From Termitomyces sp. T153 (taxonomy: Eukaryota > Basidiomycota > Agaricomycetes > Agaricales > Lyophyllaceae): a stretch of 64,000 nt of DNA. How positions within the stretch are numbered: the first letter of the stretch is position 1; every line of letters starts with the position of its first letter. The translations under genes were made by a program, and so were the position numbers. Where the stretch lies: NCBI GenBank assembly GCA_018296165.2, contig JACKQL020000161.1, positions 1 through 64,000 of the forward strand, in the 5' to 3' direction. Below, one piece after another: positions 12,391-22,643 of the stretch. The notes under the pieces are model-generated. The model ran no database searches. It saw nothing but the letters and a program-made list of their open reading frames with translations, and was not told the DNA's origin.

Positions 12391-12850
12391 ACAAAGACCT
12401 AACCAAACAAAGTTAGGGTGGGTCTGGGACCTGGCATTGAATTAACAAATACAAAGACCTAACTGAATGAAGTGAGGTTGGGTCTGGGACTTAGCATTGA
12501 ATTAGAAATACAAAGACCTAACTGAACAAAGTGAGGTTGGGTCTGGGATGAAGCACTGAGTTAGAAAGACAAAGACCTAACCAAACAAAGTGAGGTTGGG
12601 TCTGGGATAAAGCATTGAGTTAGAAATACAAAGACCTAACCAAACAAAGTGAGGTTGGGTCTGGGAATTAGCATTAAGTTGGAAATACAAAGACCTAACC
12701 AAACAAAGTGAGGTTGGGTCTCAGACTTAGCATTAAGTTTGAAATACAAGGACCTAACCAAATGAAGTGAGGTTGGGTCTGGGATGAAGCATTGAGTAGA
12801 ATATCAAGGACCTAACTGAATGAAGTGAGGTTGGGTCTGGGATGAAGCAA
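12391..12850 (+). repeat. Eight-unit hairpin tandem repeat at Helitron 3' end
   Basis: Units of 58-60 bp start near 12391, 12451, 12510, 12569, 12628, 12687, 12746 and 12804. Each holds GACCTAACC, an 11-nt spacer and GGTTGGGTC, which can pair as a 9-bp stem with one G-T pair (variants GACCTAACT occur). The array lies between the RepHel stop and the 3' junction with Cop1. Confidence 0.9.
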
Positions 12851-12879
12851 GAGCTACAGGCCCATGCCAAAAGCACAGG

Positions 12880-13382
12880 GCATAGCTCATCCTATATACT
12901 TGGACTCTGTGGATGATAGTGATACCATCATTTGACATTTGCTTGCCCAACTGATGGCTCCTCAGGTGGTAATGAAAATGTATCCAGAGGTGGATTTCAA
13001 AGTATCAGAGTCCCCAGACCAATCCACGTCAGAACAACTATGAAATGATATGTCCATGCCAATGTCATTCCCATCAAGTTTCAATTCCATTTTGCTGGTT
13101 GTGTTGAGGTACTGCAGGACTCTCTTGGCCATGATCCAATAGTGTTGTTTTGGATTTGAATTGAAATGGCCAAGTACTCTAACCACATAGGCTATGTCTG
13201 GTTGCATACCCATCATTGCATACATTAAGGATCCAACAATGCTGGAGTAGGACACTAGTTTGCCTTCAATTTTTAGTGGTGTTGTCTTTGCGATCATTGA
13301 TGGTGAGTCTTGAACTTGAAGCCATTGGAGTCCAGGTGGGTTTTGAGCCCTCCATGCTGCAGCACTCAATCACAGATTTTAT
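12880..13382 (-). pseudogene. Cop1 RNase H, N-terminal part
   Basis: The - strand frame 13369-12962 reads through YSSIVGSLMYAMMGMQPDIA, the RT/RNase H junction block, then SDVDWSGDSDTLKSTSGY with the first RNase H aspartate. After a stop, GAISWASKCQ and SSTESKYI follow, ending at the Helitron junction. The order fits copia pol. The part joins upstream to the RT at 14221-15185 across solo LTR-A copy 2. Confidence 0.85.
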
Positions 13383-14220
13383 TGATGTGAAAGTAAGTTT
13401 GATGTTGTCAATGATTAGATCAACTGATAAAACTTTCTATTCACAGTTGTTCAAGGGCTTAGTTATGCACAATCCCACATAGTGTAGACTAAGAATTGAT
13501 AATATTTTTATGATTTTATTCAATGATTGAGATGGTATCACATGAATAAATGGACTCAATAGTATATTAAACTGATTCTGAAGCAACTAATAACTCATAG
13601 ACCTAAGAGATCTGCTCCCTGGGGTATCTCCAAGCTGTGGTATGTAGATTGCCTGCCTTTTTCCTTTGAAATCCTCCTCCTTTCATAGCCTGTTGTTGGT
13701 GCACAGACCAATGTGCTATCTACATATTTTTGTGGCTGGTCAGGTATGTTGTAGGCTGGTTTACCATTAACTGGTTTTTGGCCCTATTATTAACTTTTTC
13801 TCCTCTGCTCTCTCTGCTTACAGCTTCTCCTGACTTTGTTACCTTGCTTGACATAGGTTCCAAACTTTTGCCAGTTGATTTGTCATAGGGACATTGTTTT
13901 CAAAGGGTTTCAAGGATTGTTAACAAGAATAGATGCTCAGGTAGCCAAGTAGCCAGACCTGGCAAGCATTGCCACCTGTTGGCACTCAGTGCATGATCTT
14001 TATTCTATATTTCCCTTATCATTGGTCACTCATTCCTGGCTGATTTCCTTTTCAGCTGGGCTTTTTGGGTTCATTGGTTTTTTACTTTTGGTACATGCTC
14101 AATGCCTACAGTTTTTGGCATTTCCTGACTTACAGTTTTCAGTCAGTTTTTATGGTATATTGAGCACTCCAAGGTATGTAATACTTTTTGCCTGTCTCAT
14201 ATCATGAGACAGGCATATCA
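13383..14220 (-). repeat. Solo LTR-A, copy 2
   Basis: 838 bp on the - strand, from TGATATGCCTGTCTC at 14220 to TTTCACATCA at 13383. It inserts between the Cop1 RT and the RT/RNase H junction. TTAT stands on both sides (13379-13382 and 14221-14224), a probable target duplication. It matches copy 1 at both ends, the 5' palindrome and the TATA region. Many substitutions separate the copies, so neither is recent. Confidence 0.75.
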
Positions 14221-15185
14221 TTATGTATTGTTCTTGTGAGATGTAGATTGAGCAATTCAGGCAATCACATCTGATTTTGATTCCCAGTATGTATGTTGCT
14301 GCTCCTAAATCTTGCATCTTAAATGCTTTGGACAGTTTCCTTTTGATGGAGTTCATGAAGGGGCACAAGTTTGCTGCAAGGATAAAGTTGTCACTATAGA
14401 GGACAAGGAAGTATATCTTCTTTCCTTCTCTATAAATGTAAAGGCAGGTCTCTGCATTCAGACATGTAAAGCTGAGAGCATGGATTCTTTTATCCAATGT
14501 TAAGTTCCAGGTTCTCCCTGCTTGCTTGAGCCCATAGAGTGATTGTTTGAGCTTCCAACAGTATCCTTCCAGTATGAGAACACCTTTTGGAGGTGTCATG
14601 TATAGTTCCTCCTCTAACTCACCATTCAAGTAGGCAGTTGCCACATCCATTTGGTCAAGTTCAAGATTGTACTTTGCAGCTAGTGCAAGGATGATTCAAA
14701 TGAATTCCAGATTTGCTACAGGTGCCCAAACCTCTTTATAATTGACTCCTTCCTTCTGAGTGAAACCACAGGCAACTATGCAAACTTTGTAATGCTCAAT
14801 GTTACAACTTTCATCATATTTTATGTGGAAGACCAATTTTGACTTGATTAGTTTTACTCCCTTTGGCACAGGTACAATTTTGAATACATTGTTGTCAATT
14901 AAGCTCTGTAGTTCCTCTTGTAGTCCAGTGGGCCTCAGTGGCATTGCACAGCACAGCATTATCTGGCAATGTGCTCTGGGATATCCCAGCAAAGTAGATG
15001 TCTTCTTCTGACTCAGGCTCTGGTTCACTGTACACTTTGCTTGAGTTACTCATCTGTGGATCATTTGCATGAGCTTGTATGTCCAGCAAGGTTTGGTGCA
15101 TGGCACTGTTCAGAGGATTTCCAAGGTTCCCTTCCATGTGTGCATGCTTCTCTGCTCTTGACTCCACCCTTTGCTGTTCCTCCAA
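14221..15185 (-). pseudogene. Cop1 reverse transcriptase
   Basis: The frame at 14650-14221 shows MDVATAYLNGELEEELYM, KLKQSLYGLKQAGRTWN and the catalytic region LYSDNFILAAN. Copia RT has Y-V-D-D here, so the second Asp is Asn (AAC, - strand codon at 14387-14389). Upstream, 15028-14696 gives the RT start with VFHIKYDESCN, CGFTQKEGVNYKEVWAPVA. One TGA at about 14694 splits the two. The final ISQEQY block at the 3' edge abuts LTR-A. The protein would copy element RNA to cDNA. Here it lacks a catalytic residue and is broken. Confidence 0.88.
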
Positions 15186-15982
15186 ATTGACTGCCCTTTA
15201 GTAATCAGCATTTTTTGTAGTGGCCTTTTGTGTGTGCATACTCTTCTCCCTCAATGGTGCTCCCACTGAACCTGTGTTATTTGAGGGTGCTTGCAGCACA
15301 TGCTTTCTCTTCTCTCTGGTGATGGGTTCAGGGTTATCCATCAAGAGGGCATTAGAGGGATTCTTGGAAGGATTTGTTGGTGGGAGCTTTGGAGTTGGAG
15401 GCAAAGGATCTTCCATGGGAATTCTAGGCTCTTTGTCAGGTGGACTATCATCAGAATCATAAGACTTGTTGTTGTCATTGTTTCCCTTCAAAGTTGGATG
15501 GAGGAAATTGGGCCCCCACTTCTTAGTGGTGTTTTCTTTGTTTTCAGAGAAGACTAGCAGGGAATCCCTATCTTTGTTGAAGTGTACATGATGACTATGG
15601 AATTCCTTTCTAGTGCTGACATTGAGGAGCTGATAGGCCTTCTTTCCCTATGTATAACCAATGAAGATAGGCTTTCTAAATTTTTTGCTGAACTTCCCAG
15701 AATGTTGATCCTTGGGTATGAGGGCATAGCAGGTTGACCCAAATGGTCTGAGCCATGAAATGTCAACCTTTTGCTTGAACAGTTTAGTGTAAGGGACATC
15801 TCCTCTCAGTCCAGCAGCTAGTGTCCTGCCAATTACTGTGGCAGCTGTTTGCATTGTGTCTGACCAGAAGGTCTTGGGGAGTCCAATATAGCAGTTGCTG
15901 TATTGACTAGTGATTGGTTCATATGCTTGGCCAATCCATTCTGCTCTGATGTGTTTGCTGCCATAGTTAAGTGTACAATCCC
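15186..15982 (-). pseudogene. Cop1 integrase C-terminal part and linker
   Basis: The - strand gives SEQNGLAKHMNQSL, the copia integrase motif QNGxAER with the catalytic Glu read as Lys (AAG, 15926-15928). LPKTFWSDTMQTAATVIGR, YTKLFKQKVDISWLRPFGS and FRKPIFIGYT follow. This is the usual end of the copia integrase, before an acidic and proline-rich linker (15491-15198). The earlier DD residues and the zinc finger are missing because Gyp1 starts at 15983. Confidence 0.85.
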
Positions 15983-16412
15983 TGTCAGAGGACTTCCATT
16001 CTGACCTCCACAACTTGTTCCAGCACCTCTGCAGCTTGTTTGACATCTCCAGACTTCCATTTCTCACCTCTGCAACTCATTCCAGCACCTCTACAGCTTG
16101 TTCAATGTTTCTGGGGCTCATTCTAGAACCCTAAAGATCTCTGGAGAACTGCAAAGTTCTCCATATTACCTCAGCAATTATTGCCCTAGAGTTAGGAGCA
16201 GCTCTGGTCTTCTGTACAGTAGTTCCCATGCCTCTGTCACCTGCTGATGTGCTGCACTGAGCAGCAGGGATCCTGAGACTTGTTCTCTTTGGATTCCCCT
16301 CTGCTAGGTGATTAGTTACTGATTGTATTGTTGTCTACTCCACTAATATACTTTAGATTCCTCTCTGCTAGCTGTGTGACTCCAATCTGCCACTCCAGAG
16401 GTTGCCCTTACA
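15983..16412 (+). repeat. LTR-B, Gyp1 5' LTR
   Basis: 430 bp, TGTCAGAGGACTTCC...GTTGCCCTTACA. Partial copies of the same family stand at 40415-40660 and 43054-43218. The terminal CAGAGGTTGCCCTTACA is shared with the LTRs at 34716-35088, 38853-39378 and 62435-62804, which suggests one wider lineage. It truncates Cop1. Confidence 0.85.
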
Positions 16413-16518
16413 GCAGAAAAAGTCACCTAAAACTGGTCTGAAAGCTCTTCATAACTGCAAGGAACCTCTGAGCCACTATCTGTTGCTTCCTCACCAGGAT
16501 TGAACACTGCAGAGTTCT

Positions 16519-17516
16519 ATGTCTCAGCTTGCCAACCCAGACACACCCTTGGAGGCCCCAGCCCTGCAGGACAAAGCCTGGACTTGCCTGCTACACTTAG
16601 AAACCCAGGTGCAACTAACACAATCATCTCATTCATCATACTACCAAACTCTCTACTTTCCATCAAACAACAAATCTTATCTTCTAATCACTCCAGGTGT
16701 TGCTCAAATGCCTAACCCCTAACTCTGCCCCTCTTGTGGCTGCAGAACTAGCCCCAACTGCATCTATACCCATCTCCACAGTTCCAGTGACCCTATGGCC
16801 ATGGACTCTGTGTCCTGCACTATCAGACACATACAACTATGCTCACTCCAGTAGGGAGCAATTTCTGCAGTCCTGCTTCACCTATATCCACCTCAGTAGG
16901 GACACCTTTGACTCTGATGCATTGAAAATAGCCTGGGTGCTGTTGTACATGAAAACTGGATGTGCCTCTACCTATGTGCTGTGAGTTTTCTGTTGCTCCA
17001 GAGGTGTTGGAAGTTTTCTGGACTGGGCTGCCTTTGAGAAGGACTTCCATGTGGAGTTTTTCCCATTAGACTCTGCCAAGACTGTGGCCTTGACACTACA
17101 TATTAGGGAGCAGTATGGGCAAGGAAAGCATACACTGGATGAGTACATTGACTTGTTCTAGGCTCTGGTTGAGTAGGCCACTTACTCTGATGGCCTTCAA
17201 CTATGCCTCATCCAATGCTGGTCCTTACTCTGGCCATTTCTGCAGCATGCCCCCTGCTGCCAGGGATCCCTATGGATGTGGACACTGTCAGGCAGCTCCA
17301 TGCTGCCCCACTGCTGTGCTGGAGATGCCAGAAGCCTGGGAACTTTTCACAGCACTGCCCCCTGGGCCTAGAGGTACAGCAGGAGGAACTCCTCCTGCAG
17401 CTGCTGGCCACAAAGAATGCTGCTGGAGCTCTGTCACTAGAAAAGCCTATGCCAGAGTTGACCATGGAGGAGATCACCACATGCACATCACTCCCAGAGC
17501 TGGAGGAGGATTTTTA
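16519..17516 (+). pseudogene. Gyp1 gag
   Basis: Broken frames give the gypsy gag core: EQFLQSCFTYIHLSRDTF, ALKIAWVLLYMKTGCASTY, SFLDWAAFEKDFHVEFF and EQYGQGKHTLDEYIDLF, with stops at 16982, 17159 and 17175. The C-terminal part (17203-17516) has a zinc knuckle CWRCQKPGNFSQHC, where CX2CX4HX4C is expected and the His reads Asn. It ends with an acidic tail at a TAG at 17515. The counterparts at 44158-44870 and 58777-60016 are close relatives. The role in the family is the particle core and RNA binding. Confidence 0.8.
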
Positions 17517-17750
17517 GTTGAGTGATGGATGAGGTGTATACATTTGTTGCTAGGTGCTAACAGGTTCTTGTGTCTGTTGATAGAAAATGAAACTGCCTTT
17601 TCCAATGCCCTTCATTCTGAAATAGAGGAGCCTTAACACCCCAATCCAGACATACAAATACTAACTCCAGAGCCCCTGCCAAGCTCCCTGACACCTCTGA
17701 AGGTTCATTGGCACAGTCCCGCCTGGGCACATCAAATGCCCCAATAGTAC

Positions 17751-18215
17751 ATGATGGCTTCCACTTCATCTGCCAACTCCCTGCATCTTGATGTGAAGAT
17801 TGAGCTGATGGACACTCAGCAAACCTGCAGAGTCATGGCTCTTCTAGATAGTGGAGCAACAGGACTGTTCCTGGACTTGGCATTTGTCAAATGCCATGGC
17901 CTGATCAGACAGCCCCTCTCCAGGCCCATTCCAGTCTACAACATAGATAGAATGCCTAACAAAGCAGGTGCCATCAGCTCCATGGTCAACCTGGTCCTCT
18001 GCTATTAGAACCATGTGGAGCATGACATGTTTGCCATCACTAGCCTGGATAGGCAGAACATGATCCTTGGTTTTATATGGCTCTGTGAGTAGAACCCTAA
18101 GGTTTATTGGACTAAAGGAGGGGTAAACATGAGCAGGTGCCCCCAGAAGTGCTCTGCCTGTGCCATGGAGAACAGGGCAGAGCACTAGGCCCAAGTTTGA
18201 GAACACGCAGCCATC
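17751..18215 (+). pseudogene. Gyp1 aspartic protease
   Basis: ALLDSGATGLFLD at about 17841-17880 is the retropepsin active site (DSGAT). NANSLHLDV-type strands precede it and NMILGFIWLCE follows, the usual ILG flap-end block. Stops at 18007 and 18089 break it. The inverted block at 44876-45478 carries the same protease with DSRAT. Confidence 0.8.
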
Positions 18216-18401
18216 CACACATATCATACTAGCCCTCTCTCCTTTGCAGATCTAGATCTTCTTGATCCCCTGCCTCTGGCATTCCATCATAGAGAGGCCC
18301 TCTACAAAGGCAACTGGAGCAGTGGCAGAGCCCTGGAGGAGGAGTGCAGAGGGGAATTTGGTGGCGTACACAAGCTGGAGTTCCTAGACACAGTAGTAGA
18401 A

Positions 18402-19430
18402 GTGGGAGATTGGATCTATGCTAACACTGTATACCCACCACCCTCCATTGCAGAGATCTGGGCTAGCCAGACCACATCCCAGCAGCTGGCTCAGGCATTG
18501 CTGCTAATGCCATGCTTCAAGAGTTCTGGGATGTGTTACCTCCCTATCTCCATGAATTTGAGGATGTGTTCTCCAAAGCCTTGTTTGACTTGCCTCTGGA
18601 GTGCAAGAGGTGGGACCACACTATTGAACTGCTGATGGATTCCACACCCTCCAGCTATAAGGTCTACCTGCTTGTGCCCAGAGAGCAGGATGAGCTCGAT
18701 GCATTCAAAACCTAGACTCCAGTTGTATCCATCCTTCCAAGTCTCTGATGGCTTCTCCAGTCTTCTTCATCAAGAAGAAGGATGGCTCACTCTGACTGGT
18801 CCAGGACTACCAGGTTCTCAATGCCATGATGGTGAAGAACTGTTACCCCCTCCCCCTCATCTCTGAGCTCATCAACAACCTCTAGAGTGCACAATACTTA
18901 ACTAAACTGGACATCTGGTGGGGTTACAACAATGTGCACATTTAGGAAGGAGATGAGTGGAAGGCTGCCTTCTGGACCAATCAGGGATTGTTTGAGCTGC
19001 CCATTATGTTCTTTGGACTCACCAATAGCCCCACCACCTTTCAGACCATGATGAATGACATCTTCCAGAACCTCATAGCAGAGGGCATAGTGTGTATATA
19101 CCTTGACAACATCCTCATCTATACCAAAATGCTGGAAGAACACTAATGGGTCACTTGCCTCATCCTGGAATGCCTCTGCCAGCACCAGCTCTACCTCAAA
19201 CTGGAGAAGTGCAAGTTTGAACAGACCCAGATTGAGTACCTTGGCCTGATCATCTTGTACAGAACCATGGAAATGGACTCAATGAAGGTAGCAGGTATAG
19301 CAGAGTGGCTGGAGCCTAAGAACAAGAAGGTGCAGGCATTCCTTAATTTTACAAGCTTCTACCAGAGATTCATCCAAGACTTCTTGCACTATGCCTGTCT
19401 GCTATTTGACCTCACTGGAAAGGATGTCAG
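18402..19430 (+). pseudogene. Gyp1 reverse transcriptase
   Basis: The RT leader YLHEFEDVFSKALFDLP (18545 on) is followed by a broken finger region with FIKKKDG-like remnants in another frame. Palm residues TKLDIWWGYNNV, FGLTNSPTTFQTMMND and the catalytic CIYLDNILIYT at 19099-19125 are present. The family motif is YLDD. Here the second Asp codon is AAC (19108-19110). KCKFEQTQIEYLGLII and the thumb follow. Stops at 18712, 18798, 18883, 18942 and 19144 show it is dead. Confidence 0.85.
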
Positions 19431-19436
19431 GTAGAG

Positions 19437-20121
19437 ATGGGGACCTCTGGAGCAGATGGCCTTCAACAGTCTCAAGTGCACCATGACCTCCAGATCTATC
19501 CTCCTCTTCCTGGACAACAACTCTCCCTTCCAAGTAGAAGCCAACAGCTCCAACTTTGCTACTGGGGCTGTGCTCTCACAGCAATCTCTGGAGGATGGGA
19601 AGTGGCATCCAGTGGCCTTCTACTCCAAAAGCCTAAATGCAGTGGAGTGGAACTACAAGATCCATGACAAGGAGATGCTGGCCTTCATCTAGTTGTTTGA
19701 GGAGTGGTGGCACTTTCTAGAAGGTGCATGGCACAAGTTTGAGGTCTGGATAGATCACAAAAACCTTGAATACTTCCAGACAGCCAAGAAGCTCAATCAC
19801 CAACAGGCACAGTAGTCCCTCTACCTCACCAACTTCGACTTCTCTTTGCACCACAAGCCTGGCCAGATCATGGGAAAACCAGATGCCCTGTCCCAAAGAG
19901 CGGACCATGGCACAGAAAAGGAGGATAACAGCAACATTGTGCTCCTCTGCCCTGAACTGTTTGCAATCCAAGCCATGGAGCGTCTTGCTGTTGAGGGAGT
20001 GGAGGTGGACATTCTCCAGGACATATAGTGGAGTAATTGGGATAGTCAGCAGGAGGAACTTGTTGTGCAGGCAGCTCAGGCACTGAAGTCAGGGCATACC
20101 ACTGGTGCCAAGGCAGTCCAC
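19437..20121 (+). pseudogene. Gyp1 RNase H
   Basis: Frame 19456-19692: SPFQVEANSSNFATGAVLSQ, where the canonical first Asp (EADSSDFA) reads Asn; then PVAFYSKSLNAVEWNYKIHDKEMLA with the catalytic Glu (WNYxxxDKExLA). [10 protein letters not shown] and GKPDALSQRADHG follow after stops at 19690 and 19813. The frame continues to AVEGVEVDILQDI and stops at 20026. The homologous frame goes on to 20121, where GypE starts. Confidence 0.85.
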
Positions 20122-21044
20122 TGATGAGCCCCAGTTATCACTGAGCACTATTTTTTTTGGCACTTTGGACTTAGCGGCAGCTGACTATCTTGAATCTGAC
20201 ACAAGTCGCAACACTCAGCACACGAGACTTTAGTGACTGCGACACTTACTGATTACAAGAAACATCACATGGAGTCTGGAGCCTGGGCCTAAATCATCAA
20301 GGCCTAGACCCTCCCTAGTGACAATTATTAGCAACCCTAGTGATCCCAGCAACGGAACGGCATTCCCTTACTATATATGGACAAATTATCAGACGTGTAC
20401 TTTTTTTACTGTCATTTCTTTTGCCGAGCTTACCAACATACTTCAATGGCGTCTACGCTTCAGGTATTGACATCAGATTTGTTACTTTTTGGTTTCATTT
20501 GCAATTAGGTGCCACCAAGACTTTGCCTATGATTTTTCACTTAGTTACAGACTGATGCCTCATATGTACCCTAAACCCAGTGACAGATGCCATCACTAGT
20601 GGTGCTTATTTGTTTACTTTCCCATACTATACTTTGAAACATATAAATACTGACTGTACATAGACACTAGGAGACAAGAACAATCAGAGAACTGCTATCT
20701 TTGAACTCACCAGCAAGAGATTTCACTTTGCCTCTTTCACTCTTTTTATCGCCTTCGACCCAGGCTTAGCAATAAGTCTCCTCAACTTCGACCTCAACTT
20801 AGTGAGGTGCCAACTGCAGGCGCCTATTTTAGTTGACCCAACTTAATGATGCTAGCAATTATGGCTAGCAACTAACTCCTCCAGACTTCACTCCACAATG
20901 TAACTCCCACTCTAGTTCTCTGGGACAGTTACTGACTCGCCCTCAACTATTAACTTCCTACTGCCAGCTACCCTATCTAGTGACTAGTGTTAGGTCCTCT
21001 TTTTAGGTTTCCTGCACAGCACTAGGCAGCATAGGAGCACATCA
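20122..21044 (+). repeat. LTR-E, GypE 5' LTR
   Basis: 923 bp, TGATGAGCCCC...GGAGCACATCA, with short inverted ends TGATG/CATCA. It is clearly related to the 3' LTR (30277-31350, 1074 bp) but with many substitutions and indels, including extra sequence in the 3' copy near 31095-31180. The first TGATGAG overlaps a GATGAG that the Gyp1 host sequence would also have, so the exact left edge is uncertain by a few bases. Confidence 0.85.
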
Positions 21045-21066
21045 TTTTGGAGCCCACTATGAGGGA
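21045..21066 (+). promoter_or_regulatory. Primer-binding site of GypE
   Basis: TTTTGGAGCCCACTATGAGG stands directly after the 5' LTR. It resembles the TGGCGCCCAC-type PBS known from some gypsy lineages, with changes of the C/T and G/A kind. The tRNA assignment would be inference. Confidence 0.45.
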
Positions 21067-21399
21067 CTTTGAAGTTAACCATTCGGCCAGAAACCAGAGC
21101 TCAAGCGGAACATTGCTTGGAAAACCTTGTCGAATCACCTCCGCCTTCATTTTTGACCCCTCAGAATTCTTCGCCAGCAACCCATCCTTGACCTCTTGCC
21201 AATGAACTTGAAGCCGCTAAAAACCTTCGTGACATTAGCAATATCCTTGCTGATTTTCCGGGTGCCTTTATCAAAAGTTTCCTCAACACACCACTTTCAC
21301 CTTTGACTCCAACAGATTCTATCTTTTTCCCAGAAGCCCAATCTATCCCTTCTTCACCAACTAACCCCCTTCCTTTGCTAAACCCGACAATTGCTAATA

Positions 21400-22643
21400 T
21401 GAACAATGATCCTGCTGCTCAGCATGCTAGAATGCCACTGTGCAACAACACAACTGTGCCTAAATGGGATGAGAGTCACCCTAGGGAACTCCCCCAATAC
21501 TTCAAGGAACTAGAATACCTCTTCGCTGACTGTGGCATCACTGACAACACCCAGAAGAAGGAGTATGCATTGTGATACGTCTCTTATGACACAGCAGAAA
21601 CCTGGCTTGGCTTACCTGAATTTGGCCACAATATTGGCAACAATGCTTCCTGACTATATACTTACCAGGAATGGAAGTCAGCAGTGCTTAGGCTGTACCC
21701 TGGTGCTGACACTAGCGCTCATTATAACCTTGGCAACTTGGAATGGCTGGTTAACCAGACTTTCAACAGTGGTTTAGCAACTTTGGGAAGGTTCTCTGAT
21801 TACTACAGGGATTTCCAACGTGTCGCTAGATGGTTACTTGCTAATGGTAAACTCTATCATAATGAGGAATGTCACTTGTTCCAACAAGGTATCCCTATGT
21901 CACTATGGTCCAAAATTGTTCATCGCCTTGAAATCACTCTTCCTGACCACTATCCTGAGGACCCTTACAATGTTGACCAAGTTTTTAAAGGTGCCAAATG
22001 GGTTTTAAAGGGAACGGACACCTCAACAACCAAGACCAGCAATGGCACCAGTGGTATTCCTTCGCCATCGCCAATTGCTAATGCACCAGCTGCCCCTTCA
22101 CCTACACCGAAGCGAGAAACTTTGGAACTAACAACTACCACAGCAATAGTCAGCACCTTGGAACGTTTGGAAGCTCTTTTGACCAATGGTAATGCCCAAC
22201 CTCAACAACAGTTTGCTAACAGCACTTGCCACTTTTGCAGTGAAATTGGTCACACCATGGTCTGAGGCACATGTATGAAACTGGAGCAAATGATTCAACA
22301 GGGTAAGGTCTGTCAGAATGCCGAAGGAAAGATCATTTTACCATCAGTTGCTATGATCCCTAATTATTTTGGCAAGCAACTATACATGGAGCGCATCAAG
22401 GAATGGCATAGGCTTAACCCCGGACAAATCGTTACCGGCAGACTCTCTTCCAATGCTAACCTGGATCCCAAGCAAGCAGCTATGCAGCAGTTGCTGATCC
22501 ACGAAGTAATGCAACAGGATGTCGTGATGGGCCGAGTGCTAAGCAAGGAAGAACAGATCAAGGCATTGGAACGGGAACTCTTTGCACTCAGGCAACCTGG
22601 TGAAAAGTTTGATGGTGTACAAGTCCCCCATGCAGCTTATTGA
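21400..22643 (+). pseudogene. GypE gag
   Basis: Starts MNNDPAAQHARMP and goes on with VPKWDESHPRELPQYFKELE, a gypsy gag N-terminal block. Stops at 21573 and 21651 are followed by a long frame (21684-22265) with QEWKSAVLRLYPG-like and DYYRDFQRVARWLL blocks. A zinc knuckle, CHFCSEIGHTMV-x-GTC at 22229-22272, has a TGA inside it. A further frame (22275-22643) is Lys/Glu/Gln-rich. Three stops and no large deletion suggest moderate age. The role in the family is particle assembly. Confidence 0.8.

Larger units (their letters stand above)
6121..12879 (+). mobile_element. Decayed autonomous Helitron inside Cop1
   Basis: An insertion of about 6.76 kb carries a RepHel-type protein, read on + in several frames, and an eight-unit hairpin repeat near its 3' end. 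It splits the Cop1 RNase H codons. Limits were set where Cop1 homology stops and resumes. The sequence GCATAGC stands on both sides (6114-6120 and 12880-12886). Helitrons are not expected to make target duplications, so the outer limits may be off by a few bases. Typical 5'-TC and 3'-CTRR ends were not seen with certainty. Confidence 0.75.
4646..15982 (-). mobile_element. Cop1: Ty1/copia retrotransposon, nested and 5'-truncated
   Basis: Read on the - strand from 15982 down: integrase, linker, RT, RNase H, then the 3' LTR. The copia order (integrase before RT) is clear. The body is interrupted by solo LTR-A at 13383-14220, a Helitron at 6121-12879 and solo LTR-A at 5047-5908. When these are ignored the RT and RNase H motifs continue in order across each gap. 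The 5' end, with gag, protease and the integrase N-terminus, is cut off where the LTR of Gyp1 begins at 15983. It is the oldest layer here, with many stops and CpG-type lesions. Confidence 0.85.
15983..20121 (+). mobile_element. Gyp1: 5' part of a Ty3/gypsy element (LTR-B family)
   Basis: Complete 5' LTR followed by gag, protease, RT and RNase H in gypsy order, all on + and all broken by stops. It ends where LTR-E of GypE starts at 20122, so integrase, chromodomain and the 3' LTR are missing. The next sequence beyond GypE (31351 on) is an earlier pol region of a related element, so Gyp1 does not simply resume there. Confidence 0.85.

Noticed and set aside
12391..12850. CRISPR-like array at the Helitron end
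   Set aside because: The spacing sequence is also repeated between units. It is a tandem repeat.
14192..14216. Palindrome CCTGTCTC...GAGACAGG as part of Cop1 RT coding
   Set aside because: It first looked like copia residues after the ISQEQY block, but it recurs at 5053-5075 at the start of the other LTR-A copy, so it belongs to the LTR.
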